From positions 310,001 to 374,000 of the forward strand of contig VDCT01000312.1 in NCBI GenBank assembly GCA_009763385.1: a stretch of DNA of 64,000 bases, in the 5' to 3' direction. The position numbers were made by a program, and so were the translations under genes. Source of the stretch: Coix lacryma-jobi var. lacryma-jobi. Its lineage: Eukaryota; Streptophyta; Magnoliopsida; Poales; Poaceae. Below are positions 10,437 to 21,398 of the stretch, piece by piece (within the stretch, counting starts at the first letter, position 1; each line of letters begins with the position of its first letter). Below the pieces are notes generated by a model. The model did no database searches, was not told the DNA's origin, and saw only the letters and a list, made by a program, of their open reading frames with translations.

Positions 10437-11721
10437 TAACCATTGGATCGTCGGATAAGTCAGCGCGCCCAATGGTTTTCAGTTTTGCGTGTCACTTGGC
10501 AGATAATCATCCCAGCTGTACCGATAGAATGGTAGGGTACATTTAATTATTTTTTAAAACACGACGAGACGTGATCGTGTAATATAATACAACGAAATCC
10601 AACATATCTAGGCACGGTAGGAGAGGCAAATTCCCGAGTGTCGCAGGCTTGCCCGAGTCATAAAAATCGGGTACTCGGACAAGCCAATCTTCCCCGAGTG
10701 TTGCACTCGGGGAAGAATTACACTAGGGAAAAAGAAGCTAAGATCGACACTCAAGGAAGGCTCTCCTCCCCGAGTGCAACACTCGGGGAAGAGCGGCACT
10801 CGGGGAATAAAAAGTGTAATTTGACGGCCAGCCTTCCCACACTGTTATAATTTTTTTTTAAAAAAAAACTTCCCCGAGTACCAAACCTTGGCTCTCAGGG
10901 AAGCTGAACTCTTCCCCGAGTGCCTTTGACTGGCACTCCGGGAAGGACCTCTTCCCCGAGTGCCTGTGAAGGCACTCGGGGAAGAATTTTTCTTTTTTCT
11001 GGCCCATTTTTTGTGAGGTCTTCCCACATTATTTAAAACACCTTATTCAAATTTGAAACAATTTTGATTTTGTTTGGTATATGTCGTTAGTTTTTTAGGT
11101 TCGTTCAAATTTGAAGTATGCAAAAAAATTCAACGAAACGAAAAAACCTAATGAAATATACTAAACAAAGTGAAAATTATCTCAAATTTGAACAAGAAGT
11201 TTTAAATAATGTGAGAAGCCCTCATAAAAAATAGGGCTAAAAAACAAAAAAAAAGAAATTTCTTCCCCGAGTGTCTTCTCTGGCACTCGGGGAAGAGGCC
11301 CTTTCCCGAGTGACAAGACTTGGCACTCGGGGAAGCTGGCCTCTTCCCCGTGTGCCGGGCAGGCACTCGGTGAAGATTTTTTAATGAAATTTGAATTTTG
11401 AATAAAATCTTGGATGGAAAACACTCTAAACAAAAGTTGTAGATCTCAAAAGTTATGAAACTTTGTAATTGATAACTTTTTCATTTAAAAGCATCTTAGT
11501 TGCCGATAATAGCGTCTGAAGTTTGAAATTTCAAATTTCAAATTTTGAAAAAAAGCCTCGGATGGAGAAACATTTTAAACAAAAGTTGTAGATCTCAAAA
11601 AGTTATGAAACTTTATAGTTGACAATTTTTTCATTTGAATTCGTTTAGTGCCTCAAAAATCAATTTACACTCGGTTTTTATAATATGTAGGGAACCGAAA
11701 TGAGTTATAGACACAAATGAT

Positions 11722-11784
11722 CAAGTGGTGCAGTGATAGAGGCACGCGCGTGTGAACCTGAAGGTCTCATGCTCGAATTTTGTT
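11722..11784 (+). repeat. tRNA-like motif in CACTA element A
   Basis: GTGGTGCAGTGATAGAGGC resembles a polymerase III A box, and GCTCGAATTTTG lies where a degraded B box would sit about 40 bases later. The matching segment in element B is closer to consensus. It is not a functional tRNA. Confidence 0.35.
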
Positions 11785-11820
11785 GAGACAATAGATGGAT
11801 GGTGTGGTTGAACTGTGTGG

Positions 11821-12113
11821 GGCCCTCCTCAGATTAAAAAAAATATTTTTTGCTATTTTTAGGTTTATTTTTTGCGGTTTTCGAAAACTATTTGTAGAAC
11901 TCTTTCCCGAGTGTTGCACTCGGGAAAGAAAAAAAAGAAAACGGCGTCCGCCATCGGCAACGGCGGCCCTCCTCAAATTAAAAAAAAATATTTTTTGCTA
12001 ATTTTTAGATTTATTTTTTGCGTTTTCGGAAAAACTATTTGTAGAACTCTTTCCCGAGTGTTGCACTCGGGAAAGAAAAAAAACAAAACGGCGTCCACCA
12101 TCGGCAACGGCGT
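11821..12113 (+). repeat. 144-bp tandem duplication
   Basis: Two consecutive copies (11821-11964 and 11965-12113), each running from GGCCCTCCTCARATT through a T-rich stretch and GAGTGTTGCACTCGGGAAAG to CATCGGCAACGGCG. Period 144 with few differences. Confidence 0.8.
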
Positions 12114-12467
12114 CAATTCTCCCCGAGTGCCAGCCCGGCGCTCGGCGAAGCCTTCTCGAGTGCACGATTTTCGATACTCGGGGAAGGGCCTTCACCGTGA
12201 AAAGAATAGCCGCCCGAGTGTTGTACTCGGGAAAGCCTTTCCCGAGTGTAATTGCGCCTTCCCGAGTGCAGCTAACCCTCAGGGAATTTTGTCTCTCCGG
12301 TAGGCTTCCTACTATAGCTAGACGCAAGTTGTTATGTTCTAACTTGTACAAGCACATATCATAAGATCGGGTCATAGACAACACATAGAGAACGACGTGA
12401 CCTAATACATGTTGAAATCATACCTACGTACCATTGTAAGACGTAAGTTGTTTTTATTCCCATGAGT

Positions 12468-13757
12468 CACTACCGGAAAAACTCACTTTGCCGAGCGCCG
12501 CACTCTTTGCCGAGAGTTTTTTTCGGGGCGCTCGGCAAAGAGCTCTTTGCCGAGGGCCGAATAAAAACTCTCGGCAAAAGAAAAACACTCGTCAAAGAAT
12601 TCTTTGCCGAGAGCCAAAAAAAACACTCGGGCAAGAATTTCTTTGCCGAGTGTTTTTTTTTGGCTCTCGGCAAAGAAATTCTTTGCCGAGTGTTTTTTTC
12701 TTGCTCTCGGCAAAGAAATTCTTTGCCCGAGCGTTTTTTTATTGGCTCTCGGCAAAGAGCTCTTTGCCGAGAGTTTTTTTTTTACACTCGGCAAAGATAA
12801 TTTTTTTAAATCATATTTTGAACAAGTAAATTAATCAAAATAAAAAAAACTTTCAACTAAAAGTTGTTTCACTTATCAAGATGAATAATTTTTATTTTAG
12901 TCATTCTTCATTTGACAAATTAAAATAAATTTGTTCATAAATCTTACATCTCTCTCCGTTAGTTTACGAAACTACAAGAGTGATATATAATATTTGTGAA
13001 TAATATGATAACCATAATTTTGGATGTATAAATGGGTAAACAACCAAATAAACTTTGTAGATCTTGACAAGTTATGAAAGTTTGTAGTTGATAACTTTTA
13101 ATTTGAAGTCATCTATTTATGCAAAACTACGTTCGAATTTGAAAATTTTAAAATTCGAATTTTTTTAAAATGCCTTAGATGGAGAAATGGCCAAAATAAA
13201 AGTTGTAGATCTCGAAAAGTTATGAAACTTTGGTGTTGACAACTTTTTGATTTGAAATCATCTTGTCAACGAAAACTACGTTTGAAATTGTAAAATTTAA
13301 AATTCAAATTTTTATAACGACTTCGGATGGAAAAACTACCAAAATAAAAGTTGTAGATCTTGAAAAGTTAGAAAACTTTGTAGTTTACAATTTTTTTGAT
13401 TGAATTCGTTTAGGGCCTCAAAATAAGCAAATACACATGGTTTAGTATAATATATGGGTAATCGAAACGGAGATGAACGTATTGAGTGTGTAGTGCAGTG
13501 GTAGAGGAGGCTCCGCGCGAACCGAGGTCGTGATTCGAATCCTGCTGACTGTGTGAGAGAAAATTTGCGTGAAAAATAGTAGAACTTGGATTTCAAGGGC
13601 AACAAGTGGGCGCTGGCCAATGGCCCCTCCTCCAATTAAATAAAAAAATTTCTTTATTTTTTCGGGTTTTTTTTTTTTTTTTCTTTGCCGAAGCCATCCA
13701 GCACTCGGCAAGGCTTTGCCGAGCGCTCCGATAAAGGCTTTCGGCAAAGAGCCCTTT
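12468..13757. mobile_element. Non-autonomous CACTA element B, truncated at its right end
   Basis: Begins with a canonical CACTACCGGAAAAACTC end followed by tandem CTTTGCCGAG/CTCGGCAAAG units (12485-12800). An AT-rich interior is shared with element A, and a right sub-terminal block (13680-13757) stops in CTCGGCAAAGAGCCCTTT exactly where the gypsy LTR begins. The missing terminus (TAGTG) is not found on the far side of the gypsy element, so DNA was lost there. Confidence 0.75.
13489..13548 (+). repeat. tRNA-like motif in CACTA element B
   Basis: GTAGTGCAGTGGTAGAGG resembles an A box and GTGATTCGAATCC a near-consensus B box (GGTTCGANTCC with one difference), about 30 bases apart, as in a degraded tRNA or tRNA-derived SINE. 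Confidence 0.45.
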
Positions 13758-14798
13758 TGTCGGTGGTACAAAAAAGGGTACCCCCAATTAACGCAAACAC
13801 CCGAACGCTCGCTCTCCGTCTCGCCTGAGCCCTCCAGGCCTCGGGCGAGCGCGCCCCTACACCTCGAGCCTTGACGCACGGGCCTCGAGCGGTACAGGCA
13901 GCCGTGTCAGCCCCATACCACGCACTTAATGCCTTCACCTACTCCGGTCATGTCCACTGGTGCCCCGCACGTACCACAGTAACTCGGTGTAAAGGTCAAG
14001 TCTCGTTTTCACCACAAGCATGGGCAAAAGGGCACCAGTGCAGCACTGTTCGGCCATGCCAGGCACTGTAACCCCTCGAGGTCGGCTACGCGCCCCTCGA
14101 GCCAGGCACTGTCACCCCTCGAGGCCGGCTACGCGCCCCACGAGCCCTGCGCTGCAACACCTCGAGGCCAGCTCCGCGCCCCTCGAGCCCCCGTGGTACC
14201 ACCTCGAAGCCGGCTCCGCGCCCTTCGAGCCCTAACTACTTTCGTGCTGTTGAGGACAGGTACCCCAAGACCCGGAGGGACCTCACCGCGTACTGTACAT
14301 TCCGGGATGGGTGCTGTACGGCTCCCGCCTTGTCGCACCCCACGTCCGCGCCCGGGATGGAAGCCACGACTCAAGGACGCCTCAACAGCGACGATCACAT
14401 CGGCTCCAGTGGCCCCGACAAGACAGGGTTCCTACCCTTCTCCGTATGGGGCACCATGCGCCCCGACACCTGTAATACTTTTGTAACCCTGGCCTCCCCT
14501 TGCTCTATAAAAGGGGACGCTAGGGCCCTCATTCAGAGGGACGCAACTCCGACAGACACACACCAGTCCACCCACGCATTCGAGTCCGGACTCCGGTCCA
14601 CGCTCACTGAGCTTGTATTCGCCCCTGTACAAGCACTTAGGTGCAAGTAATACAAGAACCTCCTCCCCCCGCTGGACGTAGGGCCTTCTTTGCCCGAACC
14701 AGGATAAATCCTTGTGTCATCTTGCATCACCATCCAGGAAGAGAGCACGCGATCATATTACTCGTTGGTGTCATACCCCCGGGTACGAAACACCGACA
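13758..14798 (+). repeat. 5' LTR of the gypsy element
   Basis: Starts TGTCGGTGGTAC and ends CACCGACA; 1041 bp. It differs from the 3' LTR by many substitutions and small indels across the U3 region, for example in the tandem CTCGAGGCCGGCTACGCGC units near 14075-14200. Confidence 0.92.
14506..14512 (+). promoter_or_regulatory. TATA box of the 5' LTR
   Basis: TATAAAA in CTTGCTCTATAAAAGGGGAC, the likely start region for the genomic transcript. Confidence 0.75.
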
Positions 14799-14799
14799 G

Positions 14800-14818
14800 T
14801 TGGCGCGCCAGGTAGGGG
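14800..14818 (+). other. Primer-binding site
   Basis: TTGGCGCGCCAGGTAGGGG begins one base after the LTR end and is identical in the minus-strand copy at the left edge of the window. I do not assign the priming tRNA. Confidence 0.7.
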
Positions 14819-14856
14819 CCTTCGCGTGTCCGAGCCGATTTCTCGTTGACTCCTGG

Positions 14857-17500
14857 ATGGCTTCATCTTCTCTTCCGTTCTCGGCTGGTGCCGTCGTCTG
14901 GTTCGGGAGCCTCGAGTTCCTGGCCACAGGCAACAGCAACGAGCTGACTCTGCTCTCCACGGAGGGCCTGGGCGGAGTGCGTGTCACGCCACCCCGCGCG
15001 GGGGGCGTGACGCGTCGCCCCACCACCACACGTCGCCACGTCGCGAGCGGCGCCATCGTCACCGTCGTCGTCGGGCACAGCGGTGCCCGGCAAGCGCGCA
15101 ACCTACGCCCCCGTACCGGTGCAGGGGCCCCAAGGGGAAACCCGCCCGGCGCGCGGCCGGAGACCTCCAGGGCGCACTCACCCCGCCTAGCGACTTCGCG
15201 TTCATCATGCGTACGAACCAGAAGCCAGGCCAGAGGCCTCCAAGCCGTGCGCCGTCGACACAGCTCAGCCTCCTCCCGCGCGGGTCGCACTGCGCTCGAC
15301 GCCAGCGGTTCCCGATCGGCCTCGACAACTCTGCGGCTGTTCTCGCCCACCGCCTCGACGAGCGCCATCAGGACCAGACGGAGGTGGACCGGGAGCAGCG
15401 TCCGGGCGCGCTGCTGCGGGCCATGGCCAGCCTGGAAATCGTCCACCCCGCGTGCGTCGACAGCAACTTCTTGCGACCCTCGAGCCACCTCGACGGCCAC
15501 CGTCGGAGAATGGTACCACGAGCTGCGGTCCCAGCATCGGCCAAGGCGGCGTGCCCTCGACAGTTCCGACTCCGACGAATACGACTACCACGACCCCGAC
15601 CTCTGGGACCCCACCAGGGTGCTTCCATCGATCGAGTGATCCGAACAAGGAGGGCGACAAGACATAGCGACCTAGAGATCGACGTTACGGGACCTAGTAG
15701 ACACTCACGGGACGAGCTCCGAGGACGACGACGACGCCGTCTCGACTAGCCTACGACGTGGCACGGCAGGCTCGCAAGACGAGCCTCGCAAGCACGACGG
15801 CCGGGCGGCGCACTCGCTCAAGTGCAAGCAATCACCAAAGCCGAGGAAGAACGGCGACACCTGTTGCAGCTCCGGCAAACCCTGATGCAGGACCACCCCA
15901 ACCCCGAGGAGCCGGAGCTCGAGGCCGGGCTCGAGAGGTCCACCGGCAGATCCTCGAGGCGGGGCACCAGCACGCCCTGAGGTATGCTTCCCGAGAGCCG
16001 GGCAGAACGTGGTCGCAGCCGCCATGTTGCTCCGCGATCTACCCGCCGTCTCCAACCCAGACGCCAGGCGCATGCTTGGAGAAATGAAGGGCCTCCTCGA
16101 GACAGCCGCTGTGCAGCAGGCCGAGAGCTCAGCGTCGCGGCGGCGCGGAGCGGCCTCGGGGAAACCGACAGATGCGCCCCGCAACGAGCGCGAGGCATCC
16201 GTCCACCAGCCGGACGCCTCTCGAGCTAGGCCAGTCCGCGAACGGATCATCGACAACCGGCCACCTCGAGACCTCAATGACGCCCGCAACGACATCAACC
16301 GACGCTCAAGGATAGGGGGCCCAAGAGCGTGGCTATAGCGCCCATCGAGGGGGACGCTACGACAGCGATGAGGACCGGCAATCCCTCGAGCCCCCGGGCC
16401 CCAGGGTCTTCAGCCGGGCCATCCGCAGCTCAACCCTCCCCGACCGCTTCCGCCCGCCGACCAACATCGTGAAGTATGACGGGGAGTCGAGCCCAAGCTC
16501 TGGCTCTCGGACTTCCGCCTTGGCTGCCAACTGGGCGGAGCGAAGAACGACGACCGCGTGATCATACGTCAACTCCCCTTTACCTCTCGGACACCGCCCG
16601 CGGTGGCTCGAGGGCTCCCGCCGGATCGGATCCATGACTGGAACCCTAGTCATGGTCTTCGACGGATTTCAAGGGACCTGCGTGCGTCCGGGCAACCCCT
16701 GGGACCTACGGCGTTGCAGCAGGCGACGGACGAGCCCATCCGCGACTTTGCTCGACGGTTCTCGAAGCAGCGTCTCGAGCTCCCCACGTGCCTGACGAGG
16801 ACGTCATCTCAGCGTTCCTCGCGGGCACGACATGCCAAGAGCTTGTTCATGAGCTAGGACGCTACCGTCCCGGACGTCGAGGACCTGATGGATCGCGTCA
16901 CCAGCTTTGCTTCGGGCGACGAAGCAGTGGGGGCCTTCTTTGGCCGTTCCACGGACAAAGGCAAGGCGGTGATCGCGCCGGAGGGCTCCAACAAGGCAAC
17001 GACGCCAAGAACGACAGCAATGACGGCAACAAAAGAAGAAAACAAGCGCAAGGCCAGAAGGCGAAACGTGACGCCGATGGCGACGACGACAAAGAGGTGC
17101 TCGCGGGCGCCCTCGAGCCTAAGAAGCCCCGAGGCCCCCCTGACGGGGCTGTTTTCGATCAGATGCTCGAGGACCTGCACCTACCACAGGGGCCCCGTAA
17201 ACCACAAGCTGAAAGACTGCCGACTGATGAAGGGCTACTACTCCAGGCTCGGCGATAAGAGGGAAGACACGCCTAAGGGAAAGGATACCGATCGACGCGG
17301 CGGCAGGAACGCAGACGCGACTTCCCCCCGGTGCGCGACTGCTACATGATCTACGGGGGGCCGACCGTCGGGCTCTCAGCTCGAGAGAAGAAGAAGGAGC
17401 GCCGGGAATCTTTTCGCTTGGCCACGACGGCCCCCGGTACCTTGACTGGTCCGATGCGCCAATCACGTTCGACCGTGACGACCATCCGGACCGTGTCATA
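14857..17500 (+). pseudogene. gag region of the gypsy element, frames broken
   Basis: An ATG at 14857 starts a frame open to 15639; recognisable gag pieces then continue in different frames. An acidic stretch (SDSDEYDYHD) ends the first block, a capsid-like segment with FSRAIRSSTLPDRFRPP lies near 16410-16480, and a zinc-knuckle-like CTYHRGPVNHKLKDC lies near 17176-17240. At least four frame changes are needed to read through, so no intact Gag can be made. Gag would package the element's RNA into cytoplasmic particles. Composition is strongly GC-rich, like the rest of the element. Confidence 0.7.
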
Positions 17501-18125
17501 AACCCGGGGCTTACCCCCTCGTCGTCGACCCCGTCATAGTCGACGTTCGGTTCTCTAAGGTGTTGATGGATGGGGGCTCGAGCCTCAACATCATATACCT
17601 CGAGACCCTCGACCTCCTGGGGATTTCAGAGGGACAGCTCCGACCCAGCGTCGGGGGTTCCACGGAGTAGTGCCAGGAAAGAAGGCCCACCCCCTCGGGC
17701 GCATCGACCTGCCGGTTTGCTTCGGCACGCCGGCAAACTTCCGCCAGGAAACGCTCACCTTCGAGGTGGTCGGCTTCCAAGGGACCTACCACGCCATCAT
17801 CGGCCGGCCAGGCTACGCCAAGTTCATGGCGATTCCTAACTACACGTACTTGAAGCTCAAGATGCCGGGGCCAAAAGGGGTCATCACCGTTGACACCTCC
17901 TACGAGCACGCATACCACTGCGACGTGGAGTGCGTCGAGCGGGGGGAGGCCAACGTCCACCTCGACTCGCTCGAGGCCTTGGCAGCTCTGGCCACCGAGG
18001 GGGCCCAGAAGCAAAGCGTCACGCCGGCACCTTCGAGCCGGCCGAGCACACCAAGCAAATACCCGTCGACCCGACCTCGGCCAACGGCAAGAACTGACCA
18101 TCAGTACCAGCCTCGAGCCCAATAG
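17500..18125 (+). pseudogene. Aspartic protease region of the gypsy element
   Basis: A KVLMDGGSSLNIIY motif (about 17555-17600) matches the active-site region of gypsy aspartic proteases, here as D-G-G. The downstream part continues in another frame (17670-18125) with AIIGRPGYAKFMAIPNYTYL, typical of the C-terminal protease flap and linker in this lineage. A stop or frame change near 17665 separates the halves. The enzyme would cleave the Gag-Pol polyprotein. Confidence 0.65.
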
Positions 18126-18130
18126 GAGCA

Positions 18131-19072
18131 GTGCTCGTCGACTTTCTCCGCGCGAACATCGACATGTTTGCGTGGAACCCCTCGGACATGCCGGGCATAC
18201 CGAGGGAAGTCGCCGAGCACGCCTTGGAGATCCAGGCCGGGTCCAGACCGGTGAAGCAACGCCTGCGCCGCTTCGACGAGGAAAAGCGCAGGATCATCGG
18301 CGAGGAGGTGCACAAGCTTTTGGCGGCCGGATTCATCAAGGAGGTACTTTACCCAGAGTGGCTAGCTAACCCTGTACTAGTTAGGAAAAATGGAAAAATG
18401 CGGATGTGTGTAGATTACACTGGTCTGAATAAAGCATGTCCAAAAGTTCCATTTCCTTTACCTAGAATTGATCAGATCGTCGATTCCACCGCTGGGTGCG
18501 AAGTGCTTTCGTTCCTTGATGCGTATTCCGGCTACCACCAAATTAGGATGAGAAAATCCGATGAGCTCGCGACCTCTTTTATCACGCCATTTGGTATGTA
18601 CTGCTATGTTACGATGCCCTTCGGCCTTCGAAACGCCGGGGCAACGTACCAACGATGTATGCAGCACATCTTTGGCGAGCACATAGGCAAGACCGTCGAG
18701 GCCTACGTCGATGACATCGTGGTTAAAACCAAAAAAGTAGGGAACCTCATCAGCAACCTCGAGACCACGTTCGAGTGCCTCCGGGCCAAGAATGTGAAGC
18801 TCAACCCCGAGAAGTGTGTCTTTGGTGTGCCTCGAGGCATGCTACTTGGCTACATCGTCTCGCAACGGGGGATCGAGGCAAACCCTGAAAAAATCTCAGC
18901 AGTCACGAGGATGGGCCCGATTCGTGACCTCAAGGGCGTACAGAAGGTAACAGGCTGCCTAGCCGCTCTCAGCAGATTCATCTCGAGGCTGGGAGAAAAA
19001 GCACTACCCCTCTACCGCCTACTAAAAAGACGGAACACTTTGCGTGGACCGCCGAAGCCGAGGAGGCCTTAA
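18131..19072 (+). CDS. Reverse transcriptase domain (partial pol)
   Basis: A 313-codon open frame holding most of a Ty3/gypsy reverse transcriptase. In order: the FAWNPSDMPGI lead, the RRFDEEKRRIIGEEVHKLL segment, NGKMRMCVDYTGLNKACPK, FLDAYSGYHQI with a catalytic D, TPFGMYCYVTMPFGLRNA, and the YVDD catalytic box at 18704-18715. It is cut off by a frame change near 19030-19070, just where the connection and RNase H should begin. It copies element RNA into DNA. The domain itself looks unbroken, but the polyprotein is not. Confidence 0.85.
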   Translation: MLVDFLRANIDMFAWNPSDMPGIPREVAEHALEIQAGSRPVKQRLRRFDEEKRRIIGEEVHKLLAAGFIKEVLYPEWLANPVLVRKNGKMRMCVDYTGLNKACPKVPFPLPRIDQIVDSTAGCEVLSFLDAYSGYHQIRMRKSDELATSFITPFGMYCYVTMPFGLRNAGATYQRCMQHIFGEHIGKTVEAYVDDIVVKTKKVGNLISNLETTFECLRAKNVKLNPEKCVFGVPRGMLLGYIVSQRGIEANPEKISAVTRMGPIRDLKGVQKVTGCLAALSRFISRLGEKALPLYRLLKRRNTLRGPPKPRRP

Positions 19073-19077
19073 CCAAG

Positions 19078-19460
19078 TTGAAGGGGCTGCTGACGTGCGC
19101 ACCAATTCTCGTGCCCCCACGACCAGCCGAAGGTGACGGTTCCCCCGACCCCCTCCTCCTCTATGTGGCCGCAACCACTCAGGTGGTTAGCGCGGTCATA
19201 GCCGTCGAGAGGCACGAGGAGGGTCATACGTTGCCGGTCCAGCGGCCGGTATACTTCACCAGTGAGGTACTCTCCGAGGCCAAGGTCCGGTACCCGCACA
19301 TCCAAAAGCTGCTCTACGGCATCATCGTCACCAGGCGCAAGCTCCAGCACTACTTCCTCGCTCATCCCGTAACGGTGGTGTCATCCTTCCCCCTCGGAGA
19401 AATCGTCAACAATCGGGAGGCCACGGGGCGCATCGCCAAGTGGTCCGCCGAACTGATGGG
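19078..19460 (+). pseudogene. RT connection and first RNase H domain, frame-shifted
   Basis: The open frame continues the polyprotein with LTCAPILVPPRPAEG, LYVAATTQVVSAVIAVER and RPVYFTSEVLSEAKVRYP, the typical order of the gypsy RNase H region. After about 19440 this frame becomes nonsense and the protein continues in another frame. Confidence 0.7.
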
Positions 19461-20282
19461 GAGACCATCACCTATGCCCCGCGAAAGGCCATCAAGTCGC
19501 AAGCATTGGCGGACTTCGTTGCTGAATGGACCGACACTCAGCTCCCGCCGGCGCAGATTCAGGCCGAACTCTGGACCATGTACTTCGATGGATCTCTCAC
19601 GAAGACGGGGGCGGGAGCAGGCCTGCTCTTCATCTCGCCCCTCGGAGTACACATGCGCTACCTGCTACGCTTGCACTTCCCCGCCTCCAACAACGTCGCC
19701 GAGTATGAGGCCCTCGTCAATGGGCTGCGCATCGCCCTCGAGCTCGGGGTCCGACGCCTCGACGCCCGAGGAGACTCGCAGCTCGTCGTCAACCAGGTTA
19801 TGAAGGCTTCAAGCTGCATCGATCCCAAGATGGAGGCATACTGCGGGGAGGTACGCAAGCTGGAAGACAAGTTTTACGGCCTCGAGCTCAATCACATAGC
19901 TCGGAAGTACAACGAGGCCGCAGACGAGCTGGCAAAGTTGGCATCCACGCGTGGCACGGTACCACCAGACGTCTTCTCGAGGGACGTCTTCGAGCCATCC
20001 GTCGAAATCGACCCGGGGGCTGGCCCCTCGACGCCACCCCTCGAGCAGGACACGGGGGCTCGACTCTCAACGCCACCCCTCGAGAAGGACCCCTCGACGT
20101 CAGCAGAGGCGATGCAGGTCGACGCACACGCCTCTTCGTCATCACGGCCCCTCGACTGGCGGACGCCCTACCTCGACTACCTGACGCGAGGCGAGCTACC
20201 AGAGGACAAGACGGAGGCCCGACGCATCGCTCGAAGGGCCAAGACCTACGTCGTCTACGGCGACGAACGGGAGCTATACTGA
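19440..20282 (+). CDS. Second, archaeal-type RNase H domain (aRH)
   Basis: A 280-codon frame with LWTMYFDGSLTKTGAGAG (first catalytic D), NNVAEYEALVNGL (catalytic E), RGDSQLVVNQV (second D) and YNEAADELAKLAS (last D region), the four-residue RNase H set. An extra RNase H after the usual one is a known feature of the Tat lineage. The frame ends at TGA 20280-20282, short of the integrase, which starts in the next open frame. Confidence 0.8.
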   Translation: MVRRTDGETITYAPRKAIKSQALADFVAEWTDTQLPPAQIQAELWTMYFDGSLTKTGAGAGLLFISPLGVHMRYLLRLHFPASNNVAEYEALVNGLRIALELGVRRLDARGDSQLVVNQVMKASSCIDPKMEAYCGEVRKLEDKFYGLELNHIARKYNEAADELAKLASTRGTVPPDVFSRDVFEPSVEIDPGAGPSTPPLEQDTGARLSTPPLEKDPSTSAEAMQVDAHASSSSRPLDWRTPYLDYLTRGELPEDKTEARRIARRAKTYVVYGDERELY

Positions 20283-20348
20283 CGAAGTCCGACTGGGATC
20301 CTCCAACGCTGCATCCCACTCGAGGAAGGACGCAAGCTCCTCGACGAT

Positions 20349-21398
20349 ATGCACTCGGGGGCTTGCGGCCACCACGCGGCGCCGAGGGCCCTGGTTGGCA
20401 ACGCCTTCCGACAAGGCTTCTATTGGCCGACCGCCATTGGGGATGCCAAGCGTTTGGTCCGAGCATGCCATGGGTGTCAATTCTACGCCAAGCAAACGCA
20501 CCAGCTCGCACACGCCCTGCAGATGATCCCAATCACTTGGCCATTTGCCGTTTGGGGGCTCGACTTCGTGGGTCCCCTCAGAAGGACAAGTGGAGGGTAC
20601 ACACACATGCTCGTGGCCGTCGACAAGTTCACCAAGTGGATCGAGGCTAAGCCGATAGGAGACCCCACCTCAGAGAAGGCTGTCGAGTTCATCGCCAACA
20701 TCATGTACCGGTTCGGGGTGCCAAATGTCATCATCACCGACAATGGCACCCAATTCACGGGCAAAAAGTTCATCAACTTCTGCGACGACAACAACATTCG
20801 CGTAACCTGGGCCTCGGTCGCATACCCCCAATGCAACGGGCAGGTCGAGCGCGCCAACGGCATGATACTCCATGGGCTGAAGCCGAGGCTGTTCAAAACC
20901 CTCAAGAATTTCGGAAAGGGGTGGGCTACAGAACTCCCCTCGGTGCTGTGGGGCCTCAGGACTACGCCGAGTCGAGCCACCGGGTTCACTCCGTTTTTCC
21001 TAACCTACGGCGCCGAGGCCGTCTTACCTACGGACCTCGAGTACGGCTCACCTCGACTTCGAGCCTACAACGAGCAAACCAGTGACGAAAGGCTCGCCAA
21101 CGCCAAGGACCAGCTCGAGGAGGCTCGAGACGTGGCGCTCATCAACTCTGCACGCTACCAGCAAACACTTCGATGCTACCACGACAAGCACGTGCGCAAA
21201 AGGGACCTGGCGGTGGGGGACCTCGTGCTTCGACGGCTGCAAGATAATCGAGGGCGCCATAAGCTCACCCCTCCGTGGGAAGGCCCATACACCGTGGCTG
21301 AAGTGCTCAAGCCAGGCACATACAAGCTCTACGACGGCCAAGGCAGGATCCTGACAAACGCGTGGAACATATCTCAGCTACGTCGCTTCTACCCTTAA
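20349..21398 (+). CDS. Integrase domain of the gypsy element
   Basis: A 349-codon frame. The N-terminal zinc-binding module shows an H...H then CHGCQ pattern. The core has GLDFVGPL, IITDNGTQF and QVERANG, the three positions of the D,D-35-E triad. The C-terminal part includes WEGPYTVAEVLKPGTYKL, typical of plant gypsy integrases. All three acidic residues are present, so this is the best-preserved pol module. It inserts element cDNA into the genome. Confidence 0.88.
   Translation: MHSGACGHHAAPRALVGNAFRQGFYWPTAIGDAKRLVRACHGCQFYAKQTHQLAHALQMIPITWPFAVWGLDFVGPLRRTSGGYTHMLVAVDKFTKWIEAKPIGDPTSEKAVEFIANIMYRFGVPNVIITDNGTQFTGKKFINFCDDNNIRVTWASVAYPQCNGQVERANGMILHGLKPRLFKTLKNFGKGWATELPSVLWGLRTTPSRATGFTPFFLTYGAEAVLPTDLEYGSPRLRAYNEQTSDERLANAKDQLEEARDVALINSARYQQTLRCYHDKHVRKRDLAVGDLVLRRLQDNRGRHKLTPPWEGPYTVAEVLKPGTYKLYDGQGRILTNAWNISQLRRFYP

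Larger units (their letters stand above)
10613..12303. mobile_element. Non-autonomous CACTA-type element A (CCCGAGTG family)
   Basis: Degenerate termini CACGGTAGGAGAGGCAAA on the left and, in reverse complement, CTACCGGAGAGACAAAA on the right enclose many sub-terminal units TTCCCCGAGTG...CACTCGGGGAAG in both orientations, the hallmark of CACTA elements. The final TAGTG is mutated to TAGGC. The interior (11390-11800) is AT-rich, repeats GTTGTAGATCTC...AAGTTATGAAACTTT, and shares this and the tRNA-like motif with element B. No transposase coding region is present. Confidence 0.7.

Noticed and set aside
12462..12834. Several overlapping 70-113-codon frames with PSAKK/SLPRV-type repeats on both strands
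   Set aside because: They arise from translating CACTA sub-terminal CTTTGCCGAG repeats in all frames; the same happens at 45579-46251, 49391-50180, 51568-52281 and 63579-63997.
13489..13548. A functional tRNA gene
   Set aside because: Boxes are present, but no acceptor stem pairing or anticodon arm of normal form is visible; treated as a tRNA-like relic.
14727..15500. 257-codon minus-strand frame over the gag leader
   Set aside because: Opposite to the gag direction, in GC-rich DNA, with no motif; gag on the plus strand explains the region.
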